DNA of 44,915 nucleotides from a virus. Within the stretch, counting starts at the first letter, position 1; each line of letters opens with the position of its first letter. This document shows, one piece after another, positions 29,055 to 37,800 of the stretch. The notes beneath the pieces were generated by a model. It did not search any database. It saw only the letters and a program-made list of their open reading frames with translations, and had not been told where the DNA came from. The stretch spans positions 1 to 44,915 of IMG/VR virus record IMGVR_UViG_3300033142_001338. One strand, given 5' to 3'. The position numbers were made by a program, and so were the translations under genes.

Positions 29055-29104
29055 ATAACTACGAAATAAGGATCTTAAACGAAGGACAAACAGGATATAT
29101 GTAG

Positions 29105-29126
29105 GCTACTATTTGGATAAGGTAGC
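29105..29126 (+). promoter_or_regulatory. Hairpin over the ribosome-binding site
   Basis: GCTAC (29105-29109) pairs with GTAGC (29122-29126); the loop and stem contain GGATAAGG, the ribosome-binding site of the ATG at 29130. It could limit or time translation of the virion protein. Confidence 0.5.
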
Positions 29127-29129
29127 AAA

Positions 29130-29942
29130 ATGTCGAATTATACACTATTTCCCGATGATGACAAAAAGCAAACAAGCGGGAGCGCAATTACAGCAACTTC
29201 GACTGTAGTTGATGGCGGTTCTTCAATCGCACTCGGAACAGCTGTTCCATCCGACACTGTTCTTACAGCCCAACTTCAACTTGGTGGCCGTTCGGCTTCC
29301 TATGGAGCACAGGTTGTCCAACGCAGAGACGTGTTTGGTGCATTCCAAGCAGCTGCGGTTACTCTTACTTCTGTTGCAGATGACGGAAACGGTTTCTGTG
29401 ATTTTGAACTCGTTGGTCACACCCTATCCGTAGGCGATGTAATCAATGTAACTGGTTCAACCAGTGGTAATGTTGACGGTGTTCAAAAAGTTACGAGCGT
29501 TCCAGATGGTAGCAGTATTGTAACAGATCAGCCTTATGTTGCTTCTGGTACAGCTGGTGATTACCAACTCGTTGACGGTCGATTCGCTTCGATGACTGCC
29601 GCAACTTGGATCATCAAGGGTTACACGATGACCCCAGCTGAAATCTCTGGCACATTCTATGCTTATGGTATTAATCCTGTTAATAAGCGTAGTATCCACA
29701 AAGTTGAAGCCATCAGAACCGAAAGAGTTGCAACAGCAATTCGTGCTGGTTACTGGGACATTTACTCTGGTAGCTGGACAACAGAACCTACAGTTGCTAA
29801 CGATATTAGTGACGCTGGAACTGACGAAGCAGCAACTCCGACCAGAGCCATTCCTGGTGAATTGGTCTACCGTGTTGCTGGTCAACCTGACGGTACTAAT
29901 GGTATTACTCAGGCTGATTACCCTGCAAAGACTAATGGTTAA
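29130..29942 (+). CDS. Probable virion structural protein
   Basis: 270 residues, Gly/Thr/Ser/Val-rich, with many short strands and no catalytic motif (ITATSTVVDGGSSIALGTAV, AQLQLGGRSASYGAQVVQRR, HTLSVGDVINVTGSTSG). Codon choice (GGT, GCT, AAC, CGT) looks more expression-optimised than in neighbours. It is a single-gene unit with its own GGTGTATAAT promoter motif, a ribosome-binding-site hairpin and a strong terminator, which fits an abundant capsid, decoration or tail protein made late. Which virion part cannot be told from sequence alone. Confidence 0.65.
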   Translation: MSNYTLFPDDDKKQTSGSAITATSTVVDGGSSIALGTAVPSDTVLTAQLQLGGRSASYGAQVVQRRDVFGAFQAAAVTLTSVADDGNGFCDFELVGHTLSVGDVINVTGSTSGNVDGVQKVTSVPDGSSIVTDQPYVASGTAGDYQLVDGRFASMTAATWIIKGYTMTPAEISGTFYAYGINPVNKRSIHKVEAIRTERVATAIRAGYWDIYSGSWTTEPTVANDISDAGTDEAATPTRAIPGELVYRVAGQPDGTNGITQADYPAKTNG

Positions 29943-29973
29943 TTTTTAACCAAAGGTTAATACAGTAGTTTAT

Positions 29974-30013
29974 GAAGCCATCGTTTAGCGATAAGCGGTG
30001 GCTTCTTTTTTTT
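29974..30013 (+). terminator. Strong intrinsic terminator
   Basis: GAAGCCATCG (29974-29983) pairs with CGGTGGCTTC (29996-30005), ten pairs with one G-U, followed by eight T. It closes the virion protein transcript. Confidence 0.92.
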
Positions 30014-30035
30014 ATCTAAAAGGAAATGTTAAGAA

Positions 30036-30347
30036 ATGAATAAGGCGACATCCAATCTCACATCCCAAGCTGCAACTGTTTTAATTACTATCGTTATCTC
30101 CATGACGGGATTCTGGATGATGATCGGCAGAGAATTTGTTACTAGAGAAGAAGCTAGTAAAATAACTGAAACACGACTAGAATTAATCAAAGAGAACATG
30201 GAAAATTTTGAACAAGATTCTAGAGATCTGCAAAGAAGCATTGATGAAAATAATAACTCAATTAATAACCTAAGAATAGAATTAGCAAAATTAGAATCAG
30301 CAATGACTAGCTTATCTAATTTGTTAGAAAGAATAGAAACAAGATGA
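30036..30347 (+). CDS. Membrane-anchored coiled-coil protein
   Basis: 103 residues: one membrane span at about 12-30 (AATVLITIVISMTGFWMMIG) followed by an acidic heptad-rich coiled coil to the end (residues 38-100). It overlaps the start of the NlpC/P60-like gene by 4 bp. The pairing of a short membrane coiled-coil protein with a peptidase suggests a lysis role (holin/spanin-like), but a single span with this topology does not decide it. The gene at 11724 has the same plan. Confidence 0.6.
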   Translation: MNKATSNLTSQAATVLITIVISMTGFWMMIGREFVTREEASKITETRLELIKENMENFEQDSRDLQRSIDENNNSINNLRIELAKLESAMTSLSNLLERIETR

Positions 30348-31027
30348 AACGCAACCACCTTAAATTCTCTGAAGCAAAAGAATATCTTCGGGAAGGAGAT
30401 ATTTTATTGTTTAGAGGGACTGGCATAGTCTCCTTTTTTATTAAAAGAGCCTCAGAAGGCAAATACAGCCACGTAGGGGTAGCATCATCGCATGGTCGTG
30501 GTGATGATAAAATGTGGGAATGTGTAGAATTCAGAGAAGGTAAGGGTGGCAGAACAGTAAACCTTGAGCAGTATGTTAGAACACATAACGCAATTATTGA
30601 TGTATATAGACCAAAAAGCGAAATAAAAAAATCTGTTTTTGAAAAACACGGAGATAAGTGGGAATATAAAGAAAATAGATTTGCATTCGACGGAAAATGT
30701 GTTACAAATATAATGAGGCGATTAACTGGACTGCCATATGGATGGAGGAGGATATGGTGGATGGCAACTAACAAATTGCCATTTTTAAGAATTTTCATGG
30801 ACATTCAGTCTGTTGCCAGCGACAAACCTCAAGATATTGTCTATCCTGTTTGCAGTACTGCTGTAGCATATTCATTTAGTAGATGTGATTACGACTTGGT
30901 ACACAACAGGGCTTCAAACTGGACGGAACCGTCTGATATAGCAAGATCGTCTTTAATTCACTATTTATTTACCCTGGATGCGGATTCAGGGGAATCTTTG
31001 CCTTGGGGGATGTGGCCTGATGAATAA
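30344..31027 (+). CDS. YiiX-type (permuted NlpC/P60) cysteine peptidase
   Basis: 227 residues of circularly permuted papain-like fold. EGDILLFRGTGIVSFFIKRA at about 17-36 and GKYSHVGVAS give the His (H43) of the pair; the nucleophile is probably C170 in YPVCSTAVAYSF. These YiiX/YebB-like proteins hydrolyse amide or ester bonds in peptidoglycan or lipids. It lacks a signal peptide. Next to a membrane coiled-coil gene it could act in lysis, or in virion entry if packaged. The ATG overlaps the upstream stop (ATGA). Confidence 0.8.
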   Translation: MKRNHLKFSEAKEYLREGDILLFRGTGIVSFFIKRASEGKYSHVGVASSHGRGDDKMWECVEFREGKGGRTVNLEQYVRTHNAIIDVYRPKSEIKKSVFEKHGDKWEYKENRFAFDGKCVTNIMRRLTGLPYGWRRIWWMATNKLPFLRIFMDIQSVASDKPQDIVYPVCSTAVAYSFSRCDYDLVHNRASNWTEPSDIARSSLIHYLFTLDADSGESLPWGMWPDE

Positions 31028-31056
31028 GGTCACACAAGATTAGATAGGACTGGATT

Positions 31057-31491
31057 ATGCTAGGTAAACTACTTTTAGCTATGTCTGTCTGTTGGGCATC
31101 TGATCACAACATAGATATGACTCCTACTACAACAGAAGTTGATATCATTTCTTTTAATCATTTCTATAGTAAAACAGACGGAAGCCTGATTATGGAACAG
31201 GTTATACTATGGGAATTCGACCACGTTTATATTAATGTTGTTGACTGGGGCATAAAAAAAGATTGTTCCTCAGTATCTAAATTACCAAATGGTAAATATA
31301 TGATACAGATGCACAAAAAAAGAAGCGGGGGGGTGGTCAAAACCTATATTGTCTTAGCTGACCAAGTTAGAGAAACACATACTTGGTTTGATCCAGAAAG
31401 AGAAGCTAGAGACTGGCAAATTGGAGATAGAAAGTTGCTTAAAGGAAAAGAAAGAATAAAAGGCGTCTTTAAGCACGACCAATTTCGATAA
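31057..31491 (+). CDS. Exported hypothetical protein
   Basis: 144 residues with a short signal peptide (MLGKLLLAMSVCWAS, cleavage near WA-S). The mature part is beta-rich (VDIISFNHFYSKTDGSLIME) and includes QVILWEFDHVYINVVDWGIK and a basic patch with MHKKRSGGVVK. No family recognised. A weak GATAGGA site lies before the ATG. It ends 4 bp before a consensus promoter. Confidence 0.6.
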   Translation: MLGKLLLAMSVCWASDHNIDMTPTTTEVDIISFNHFYSKTDGSLIMEQVILWEFDHVYINVVDWGIKKDCSSVSKLPNGKYMIQMHKKRSGGVVKTYIVLADQVRETHTWFDPEREARDWQIGDRKLLKGKERIKGVFKHDQFR

Positions 31492-31495
31492 AATG

Positions 31496-31524
31496 TTGAC
31501 AAGGGTCGCTTTTCATGATATAGT
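31496..31524 (+). promoter_or_regulatory. Sigma70-type promoter for second spike
   Basis: TTGACA (31496-31501), 17-bp spacer, TATAGT (31519-31524). Start near 31531 gives a ~50-nt leader carrying the palindrome at 31545. Confidence 0.82.
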
Positions 31525-31544
31525 GTAAAGCAGAGCGAAAACAT

Positions 31545-31556
31545 ATCCATATGGAT
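31545..31556. promoter_or_regulatory. 12-bp perfect palindrome in spike leader
   Basis: ATCCATATGGAT lies about 15 bases after the predicted transcription start. It could be an operator for a dimeric repressor. As RNA the hairpin would have almost no loop, so a DNA site is more likely. Confidence 0.4.
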
Positions 31557-31582
31557 TATTCACACATAAAAGGTTAATAATT

Positions 31583-33655
31583 ATGTCATACTTCTTAAAA
31601 TATAGTAGTCTTGAGTACGGTTCTACTAATATACAAGTAACAGAATTCTCAAATTATCAGTCAGCGTTAGATGCCGCTAAAGAAAAAGCAAATCAAGGCT
31701 TCGCTACTACTATAGAAACTGGTACTACTCACATACATGTAGAGAAAGAATCGCAAGACCCGACTCCTCCGCCCACTCCTCCTACAACACAATGCTGCCC
31801 AGAAAATGCCTGTAACTTAGGTATAGTAGAAGGCGAAAATATCAGTGAAGCAGATTTAGAAAAAAATACGGTAATTTTGGAAAAATTGGCTAGTACTGGT
31901 AAGGGAATTTATTTTCCTGCTGGAACTTATGAATTCAGCCGTTCTGTGAAATGGAGTTCCTCAAATAATATAGTTATTAAAGGAGATGGAAAATCCAGTA
32001 AAGTTGTTCAAAAGCATCTGGGAACTCGCCCTGGTTTATTTAGATTTGATTCTTGCTATAATATTGAGATTTCCAGTCTACAGTTAGTTGGAACAAATGC
32101 CCAAGGTTATGTCCCAGAATCAGCTACTAAAAATGAATATGCTATTGGCTGTTTTAAATCTGATAATATCAAAGTTTCTAACTGCGATATATGGGGCTTT
32201 CCCACTGACAAGGCAATTCTTTTCCGAGATTGCTGGTGCGTAAAAGTCGACAATTGTCTTTTGTATTATAACGTAAGCCGAGGTGAGGACGGATGTGATA
32301 TTTATGTACAAGAATCCCAAAGTCCTTATGAAGCCGATGTCACTAGATACATTGAAATAACAAATAATAAGTTATTATCAAATAATCTTGGAGGAATTCT
32401 ATGTACTAGCCCTAATTCTGGGTTAATTATCACAGGTAATACGGTAGTAACATGCGACAAAAATCTCGTAGAAATTCAAGACCGAAATCTTATTAATAGA
32501 AAAGAAGGTATTGAAATCCACTATGCCGTAAGCAATGCTGATGGAAATAATAGAGATATTAATGAGGCTATCTGTGCAAATAATTTAGTAAAAAATTGCA
32601 GATGGTCAGGTATATACTGCAATAATTCAATATATGGTGATAATAACCCTGGTGGAATTAAAGGTTCTATTACTGGTAATACGATTGTTAATACCTGTGT
32701 AGAAACAAAGAAATATCAAATAGCAAATAAAAGAGCTGGTATTTGTATTCAACAGCACCAACAATTGGTCATAGCCAACAATGTTATTAGAGACGTTGGT
32801 CCAGATGCCACAAATGGACAAGAACATGCTGGAATTATTGTAGAATGCACAACACCCAAAACAAAGAATATTAAATGTTCTGCAATAGTAAATAATAATA
32901 TTATTACAACTGTAGACGGACACGGAATTTTAGTAGGCAATTCTGGGGGTAAGTACAATATAACAAGCAATATCGTCCAAAATTGCACAAAAGCATTTTT
33001 ATTCGTTAATGGTCTTGCTAAAGGAGGTTTTCATATTGACGGAAACTCTTTCCTTAACGAAATTGATAATTATGGATACCACAAAATGGTGATCCTCGCA
33101 GGAGGCAAGGACGGTAACTTAAATTTCACTAATAATCTCATTAGTTCGGAAGAGAAAGTTATCTTTTCCAACTCTGCGATAATGCTACATTGTTCCTTGA
33201 ATAAAGCAAATATTATTGGAAATAAACTGATTGGACCTACTGCTCATACGACAAATATTCGTGGAATGTATTTAGACGTAATTAAGAAAAGTGGCCGCCA
33301 TTTAGAAATGGTTTTAAAAGACAATTACATTGCCAATGCAAAATATGGTATTTATGGAGGAGGAACTCCTGCTGCTTATTGCGGGCCAACGATTATGGAA
33401 GGTACAACATGGGAGAATGTAACCGTTAAAATTAGCGGAGATTCTAAACCTTATATCTTTGAAGGCGAAAAAACATTTGAAGGAAGATGTACTATTTATT
33501 CCGACTCAAATCCAAGTAATGGAACTTGGTTGCTGGGAGATAGCCGAACAGTAAAAATACCAAAATTAGATCAACCATTTTATTTCGCATGTGTTAAATC
33601 AGGAAACGGTTCTTCTAGCAATTGGCTAGGTGGATCAAAAATTAGGAACAGATAA
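31583..33655 (+). CDS. Second beta-helix tail spike / pectate lyase-like protein
   Basis: 690 residues: a short N-terminal alpha/beta domain (about 1-55), a Pro/Thr hinge (PTPPPTPPTT), a Cys-rich turn (QCCPENACN), then a long right-handed parallel beta-helix (about 85-600). The helix begins with the pectate_lyase_3 opening KGIYFPAGTYEFSRSVKW and runs through many rungs (IVIKGDGKSSKVV, NIKVSNCDIWG, GSITGNTIVN, NIIGNKLIG). The C-terminal ~80 residues look like a separate trimer or receptor domain. This is a receptor-binding or glycan-cleaving spike. It shares the rung pattern, not the ends, with the spike at 7855. AAAGG precedes the ATG. Confidence 0.85.
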   Translation: MSYFLKYSSLEYGSTNIQVTEFSNYQSALDAAKEKANQGFATTIETGTTHIHVEKESQDPTPPPTPPTTQCCPENACNLGIVEGENISEADLEKNTVILEKLASTGKGIYFPAGTYEFSRSVKWSSSNNIVIKGDGKSSKVVQKHLGTRPGLFRFDSCYNIEISSLQLVGTNAQGYVPESATKNEYAIGCFKSDNIKVSNCDIWGFPTDKAILFRDCWCVKVDNCLLYYNVSRGEDGCDIYVQESQSPYEADVTRYIEITNNKLLSNNLGGILCTSPNSGLIITGNTVVTCDKNLVEIQDRNLINRKEGIEIHYAVSNADGNNRDINEAICANNLVKNCRWSGIYCNNSIYGDNNPGGIKGSITGNTIVNTCVETKKYQIANKRAGICIQQHQQLVIANNVIRDVGPDATNGQEHAGIIVECTTPKTKNIKCSAIVNNNIITTVDGHGILVGNSGGKYNITSNIVQNCTKAFLFVNGLAKGGFHIDGNSFLNEIDNYGYHKMVILAGGKDGNLNFTNNLISSEEKVIFSNSAIMLHCSLNKANIIGNKLIGPTAHTTNIRGMYLDVIKKSGRHLEMVLKDNYIANAKYGIYGGGTPAAYCGPTIMEGTTWENVTVKISGDSKPYIFEGEKTFEGRCTIYSDSNPSNGTWLLGDSRTVKIPKLDQPFYFACVKSGNGSSSNWLGGSKIRNR

Positions 33656-34152
33656 TGCACGAGTATATTGACATACCCGATTGGGACGATTATTTTATGA
33701 CCCAGGCTATGCTAGTAGCCACCAGATCCCAGGACGCACAATGGCAATGCGGCTGTGTTATGGTTAGGGATAGAAAAATATTATCAACAGGTTATAATTC
33801 TTTTCCTAGAAATATGCCAGATGATATTCTGCCTAATACCAGACCTTTAAAATACGACTGGATGATCCACAGCGAAGCTAACGCTATTTATAATGCTACG
33901 GTGCCCCTACATGGGGCTACCTGCTATGTTAATGGACATCCGTGCCTAGAATGCCTAAAAGCCTGTTATCAAAATGGGGTTATTGATTTTGTTGTAACAA
34001 AAGGTAAAGCCACAATGATGGAAAACTACACCGATCATCAACGAAAAGTGTATTCAGATCTATTGAAATTTGGAAAAATACAAATAAAAGAAATAAAAAT
34101 TGATACAGGCTCTGTAGATAGGGCATTAAATATTATTGAAAAATCTAACTAA
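33655..34152 (+). CDS. Deoxycytidylate (dCMP) deaminase
   Basis: 165 residues of zinc-dependent cytidine-deaminase fold. The zinc site is H72-x-E74 (IHSEANAIYNA) and C97/C100 (PCLEC). The GYNSFPRNMPDD segment matches dCMP deaminases (GYNGxPxGxxD). It turns dCMP into dUMP for ThyX. The ATG overlaps the last base of the spike stop (TAATG). With ribonucleotide reductase, dUTPase and thymidylate synthase also encoded, the phage controls the full dTTP route. Confidence 0.92.
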   Translation: MHEYIDIPDWDDYFMTQAMLVATRSQDAQWQCGCVMVRDRKILSTGYNSFPRNMPDDILPNTRPLKYDWMIHSEANAIYNATVPLHGATCYVNGHPCLECLKACYQNGVIDFVVTKGKATMMENYTDHQRKVYSDLLKFGKIQIKEIKIDTGSVDRALNIIEKSN

Positions 34153-34159
34153 ATACCAC

Positions 34160-34188
34160 TTTACAGATTGGCCCCATCGGTGTATAAT
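34160..34188 (+). promoter_or_regulatory. Promoter of stand-alone ncRNA
   Basis: TTTACA (34160-34165), 17-bp spacer ending in GGTG, TATAAT (34183-34188). The start near 34195 falls at the first helix of the ncRNA. Confidence 0.85.
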
Positions 34189-34193
34189 ATGAA

Positions 34194-34438
34194 TGAGTTG
34201 GGCTTAAAGAACAGTTAGCTAAAACCTTAATTAGCTACGTTAAGTTAAAGCGGCACAACCCAGCTCAGTTATAGTTTCGTTTGGTGGTGCAATATAGATA
34301 AAGCAACCTGCTAGATGTCGGTTTAAAACTCACTAAACAGTTGAAAACGAACCCTTTGTTAGCCTTTCGAAACACAACCGTGTCGCTTTTAAAAAATAAT
34401 ACCCGCTATGTATATCTGTGTATATAGTGGGTTTTTTT
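34194..34438 (+). ncRNA. Stand-alone structured non-coding RNA, ~240 nt, unknown
   Basis: The 309-bp gap holds a promoter, a structured region and a terminator but no gene. TGAGTTGGG (34194-34202) pairs with CCCAGCTCA (34259-34267), nine pairs with one G-U, right at the predicted 5' end. Inside, CTTAA/TTAAG (34203-34207 with 34240-34244) and repeated TTAGCTA segments can form a cruciform-like hairpin. A second domain can form from TTCGTTT and AAACGAA (near 34275 and 34346) enclosing GTTTA/TAAAC. It is not a tRNA, and I see no tmRNA-type tag frame. Possible roles are a 6S-like or trans-acting regulator or a host-RNA decoy; none is shown. Confidence 0.7.
34401..34438 (+). terminator. Intrinsic terminator of ncRNA
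   Basis: ACCCGCTATGTATA (34401-34414) pairs with the downstream arm ending GTGGGT, about 14 pairs including G-U, followed by a T-run to 34438. Confidence 0.92.
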
Positions 34439-34461
34439 TACCATTTTAGGAGAATTAGGAA

Positions 34462-34767
34462 ATGTCAGAAGAATTAAATTTTGTTAGATTAGCATCAGAT
34501 GAAAAACCTTATGAAATTGAGATTTTAGTAAGAGATTCTGAAGGAAATCCCACGGGCAAAAAGAAGACTTTTAAAACAGACGATCCTCATAAATTGTGGG
34601 AATTCTACAATCGGCATCAAGGCCGACCTAAGCGACGTAAAAAGAAACAAAACGTCGACAATAAGAAACAGCGTTATAACAATCAAAAGAAAGAATCTTT
34701 GCCTAGTGATGAACAGGGCCAGAAGATTCTTCGTGAAATCTATGGTGATGACAAAGAGAAAGAATAG
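34462..34767 (+). CDS. Small basic protein upstream of ribonucleotide reductase
   Basis: 101 residues: a beta-strand N-terminal half (KPYEIEILVRDSEGNPTGKK), then a strongly basic stretch (RPKRRKKKQN, about 55-75) and a charged helical end. The basic tract suggests nucleic-acid binding. TTAGGAGAATTAGGA before the ATG is a strong ribosome-binding site. It lies 11 bp before nrdJ. No family recognised. Confidence 0.7.
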   Translation: MSEELNFVRLASDEKPYEIEILVRDSEGNPTGKKKTFKTDDPHKLWEFYNRHQGRPKRRKKKQNVDNKKQRYNNQKKESLPSDEQGQKILREIYGDDKEKE

Positions 34768-34778
34768 GGAAATAAACT

Positions 34779-37112
34779 GTGTCAACTTCAACAATTAAAG
34801 CTTTGCAAGATTATATTTTTACTTCTAAGTATGCACGATGGATCGAAGATAAAAACAGACGAGAGACATGGAATGAGGCTGTGAATCGAGTTAGGGATAT
34901 GATGCTAACTCAATATGAAGACAAGGACGTAGAAGAAGAAATCAACTGGGCCTACGACATGATGCAGAAGAAGCGTATGTTAGGTTCTCAACGAGCACTT
35001 CAGTTTGGCGGTAAGCCTGCATTTAAAAAGAATGCCAGAATCTACAACTGTGTGGCTTCATATTGTGATAGGCCCAGATTCTTCCAAGAATATTTTTGGC
35101 TTCTACTGTGTGGCTGTGGAGCTGGTTTTTCAGTTCAGAAACATCATGTAGCAAAGCTTCCAGAGTTGAATTTTTCTCCAAAAGAAGTTGTAACACATAC
35201 TATTCCTGACAGTATTGAAGGTTGGTCAGACGCGCTTGGAATCTTGCTTACAACTTATCTTGGCGTTGCAACCGATCCAAAGTTTGAGGAATGGCTTAAC
35301 GTTGAAGTAGAATTTGATTATTCTGAAATTAGACCAAAAGGCGCTCCTCTTTCTAGTGGAACTGGTAAAGCTCCTGGTCCAGAAGGCCTTAATCAATCCC
35401 TGGATAAAATTAGAGATATCTTAAATCGTTGTACTCATAGTGGTCAAAAAAGACTTCGACCAATCGACGCTTTTGATATTTGTATGCATACTGCTGACGC
35501 AGTTTTAAGTGGTGGTGTCAGACGGTCTGCAACCATCGCCTTGTTTTCAGCAGACGATATGGAAATGGCTCAATCTAAAACTGGAAGTTGGTGGACAGAA
35601 AACCCTCAAAGAAGTAGGGCTAATATTTCTGCTTTACTTGTTAGAAATCAAACTACGAAGGAAGAGTTTGAAAAACTAATTGATTGTGTTAAGCAATTTG
35701 GAGAACCTGGATTTTACTGGTCCGATTCTCCAGAAATGGTTCCCAATCCTTGTGTTGAGATCGGCTTCTTTACTTATGATATTGTTGATGAAAAGAAGTT
35801 CAACAAATGGAAAGAAAAGCATTCAACTGAAGCAATTACCTGTGATCCCGAAAAGATTGGTCTAAAATCTGGATGGCAAGGCTGCAATCTTTCAACTACT
35901 AATTGTGCAAATCTAAGAGGTAGTACGAAAGAAGAGAAAGTAGCATGGTTTATGGACAATGTAAAGGCCGCGACTATTGTAGGAACACTACAGGCTGGCT
36001 TTACAAATCTAGAATATCTTGGAGAGACTTCTGAGAACATCTTCAGACGAGAGGCTCTACTGGGCGTTTCGATGACTGGAATGATGGATAATTATGAAGT
36101 TGTTCTAGATCCTGATGTCCAACGTGAAGCTGCTTCTCTAGTAAAGAAAGTTAATAAAGATATCGCATCCAAAATCGGAATTAACTTGTTTGCTCGTGGA
36201 ACATGTTTGAAACCAGAAGGTACTGGAAGCCTTATTTTGGGTACTTTGGCTACTGGTATTCACTCACATCACTATGTACGTTATCTTAGAACAGTACAAG
36301 CTAACGTAGATGAGAACGTTTATCAATACTTTAAGTCTGTAAACCCAACTGCTTGCGAACCATCACTAAATTCTGCTACAAATACCGATGATGTTATCTA
36401 CTTCCCAATTGAAGTTCCAGACGGGGCTAAAACCAAAAATCAATTGCCAGCAGTAGAAATGTTGAAATTGGTTAAAAGCACTCAGCAAAACTGGGTGATG
36501 GCAGGAAGAAGAAAAGATAAATGTGTTATGCCGTTTATTGAGAATAATGTTTCAAATACGGTAACAGTCACAGAAGAAGAGTGGGACGAGGTAGTTGACT
36601 TTATCTATAAGAATAGAAAGTATTTTACTGGTATCACATTACTTGGAACCAGTGGTGATAAAGATTATCCTCAAGCTCCTTACTGTTCTGTCTACACTTC
36701 TCGACAGATCGCTAAAGAATATGGCGAGGCAGCTTTGTGGACTTCTGGCCTTATTGAATTAGCCATTAGAGCATTCAATGGTCAGTTGTATACAGCATGT
36801 TTGGCAATTACTAATCCAGACTATAATCCGTCAAATGATTTTGATATTAATATGGATAAGTCTGATGATCTAAAAATTGCAGCGGCTAGAAAAGAATTTG
36901 TGGAAAAGTCTAGAAGATTTGCCGATAAGTATTTTGATAGTGATTATCAAAGGCTTACATACTGTTTGAAAGATGTATTTAATTATAAACGATGGTACGA
37001 TCTTAGAAGAACGTTTGAATCTGTGGACTATACCTCACTTGTAGAATACGAAGATAATACAACTCCAGAACAAGAAATCTCATGTGCAGGGGGAGCTTGC
37101 AGCATTGTCTAG
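34779..37112 (+). CDS. nrdJ: B12-dependent (class II) ribonucleotide reductase, monomeric type
   Basis: Reduces ribonucleotides to deoxyribonucleotides using adenosylcobalamin. 777 residues, close to the monomeric Lactobacillus-type RTPR (739). The YARWIEDKNRRETWNEAV start, GSQRALQFGG, CGCGAGFSVQ, the substrate loop NPCVEIGF (about 325-333), GCNLSTTNCANLRG (about 368-381) and LKPEGTGSLILG are typical of that family. The C-terminal CAGGACSIV carries the redox pair C769/C774 that re-reduces the active site. It needs no NrdB-type subunit, but needs B12 from the host or medium. Start is GTG. The 3' end overlaps phoH. Confidence 0.93.
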   Translation: MSTSTIKALQDYIFTSKYARWIEDKNRRETWNEAVNRVRDMMLTQYEDKDVEEEINWAYDMMQKKRMLGSQRALQFGGKPAFKKNARIYNCVASYCDRPRFFQEYFWLLLCGCGAGFSVQKHHVAKLPELNFSPKEVVTHTIPDSIEGWSDALGILLTTYLGVATDPKFEEWLNVEVEFDYSEIRPKGAPLSSGTGKAPGPEGLNQSLDKIRDILNRCTHSGQKRLRPIDAFDICMHTADAVLSGGVRRSATIALFSADDMEMAQSKTGSWWTENPQRSRANISALLVRNQTTKEEFEKLIDCVKQFGEPGFYWSDSPEMVPNPCVEIGFFTYDIVDEKKFNKWKEKHSTEAITCDPEKIGLKSGWQGCNLSTTNCANLRGSTKEEKVAWFMDNVKAATIVGTLQAGFTNLEYLGETSENIFRREALLGVSMTGMMDNYEVVLDPDVQREAASLVKKVNKDIASKIGINLFARGTCLKPEGTGSLILGTLATGIHSHHYVRYLRTVQANVDENVYQYFKSVNPTACEPSLNSATNTDDVIYFPIEVPDGAKTKNQLPAVEMLKLVKSTQQNWVMAGRRKDKCVMPFIENNVSNTVTVTEEEWDEVVDFIYKNRKYFTGITLLGTSGDKDYPQAPYCSVYTSRQIAKEYGEAALWTSGLIELAIRAFNGQLYTACLAITNPDYNPSNDFDINMDKSDDLKIAAARKEFVEKSRRFADKYFDSDYQRLTYCLKDVFNYKRWYDLRRTFESVDYTSLVEYEDNTTPEQEISCAGGACSIV

Positions 37113-37800
37113 AAAAACTGAAAAACAACCAAAGCACCGTTCGCCTTCTGCTAAAACTCCTGTGCAAAGGCATTATATCAAAGAAATTCTTGCAAAGGAC
37201 ATTGTAATTTGTCAAGGTCCAGCAGGAACAGGCAAAACTCACTTGGCAGTTGGTATGGCTGTTAGTAGTTTAAGAAAAGGTGAGGTTCAGCGAATTATTA
37301 TCGCTAGACCTGTTGTAGAGGCTGGTGAACAGATTGGGTTTTTACCAGGGGAACTTGAAAAGAAAATGAACCCGTTTGTTCGCCCTTGTCTAGATGAATT
37401 ATCCGAATATGCTTCTAATAGTGAAATTGTTGCATGGCAGAATGAGGGCATTTTAGAAATTGCCCCCATTGGGTTTATGAGGGGCAGAACTTTTAAAGAT
37501 TCCTTTATTGTCTGCGACGAATGTCAGAATCTGGATTTCAACCAAATGGAAATGTTGCTGACTAGATTTGGAATGCAGTCGAAAATGGTTTTAACGGGTG
37601 ATGCCTCTCAGTCTGACCTATTAAAGAATAATCAGGGTGCATTTGCCTATGCTTGTGCTTTATTCGAGAATGATGATGAAATCTCAGTAGTACACTTGGA
37701 CAATAAGGACAATCAGAGAAATCCTTTGGTTGGTAAAATTATAGATAAATGGAAAAGCAACCTTTACAAGTTCAAGGAAACTGGTAAAATAAATGAGTGA
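37105..37800 (+). CDS. phoH: PhoH-like ATPase
   Basis: About 231 residues. Walker A GPAGTGKTH at about 38-46, ARPVVEAGEQIGFLPG in the sensor region, GRTFKDSFIVCDECQN as Walker B, and LTGDASQSD are diagnostic of PhoH. The protein is an RNA/DNA-linked ATPase, common in marine and T4-like phages; its job in phages is unsettled. Start choice: TTG 37105 has GGGGGAG nine bases upstream inside the nrdJ end; GTG 37084 would add seven residues without a good site. It overlaps nrdJ by 8 bp and the next small gene by 8 bp. Confidence 0.9.
   Translation: MSRKTEKQPKHRSPSAKTPVQRHYIKEILAKDIVICQGPAGTGKTHLAVGMAVSSLRKGEVQRIIIARPVVEAGEQIGFLPGELEKKMNPFVRPCLDELSEYASNSEIVAWQNEGILEIAPIGFMRGRTFKDSFIVCDECQNLDFNQMEMLLTRFGMQSKMVLTGDASQSDLLKNNQGAFAYACALFENDDEISVVHLDNKDNQRNPLVGKIIDKWKSNLYKFKETGKINE

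Noticed and set aside
29457-29885. Minus-strand open frame of 142 codons
   Set aside because: It is the antisense shadow of the virion protein gene. It has no ribosome-binding site, and its Cys/Asn/Ser-rich composition is typical of reverse-strand reading of Thr/Val/Gly codons.
34194-34438. A second tmRNA or RNase P RNA
   Set aside because: No tag frame ending in AA-stop in a hairpin, no tRNA-Ala acceptor, and none of the conserved P4-type motifs I can recognise.
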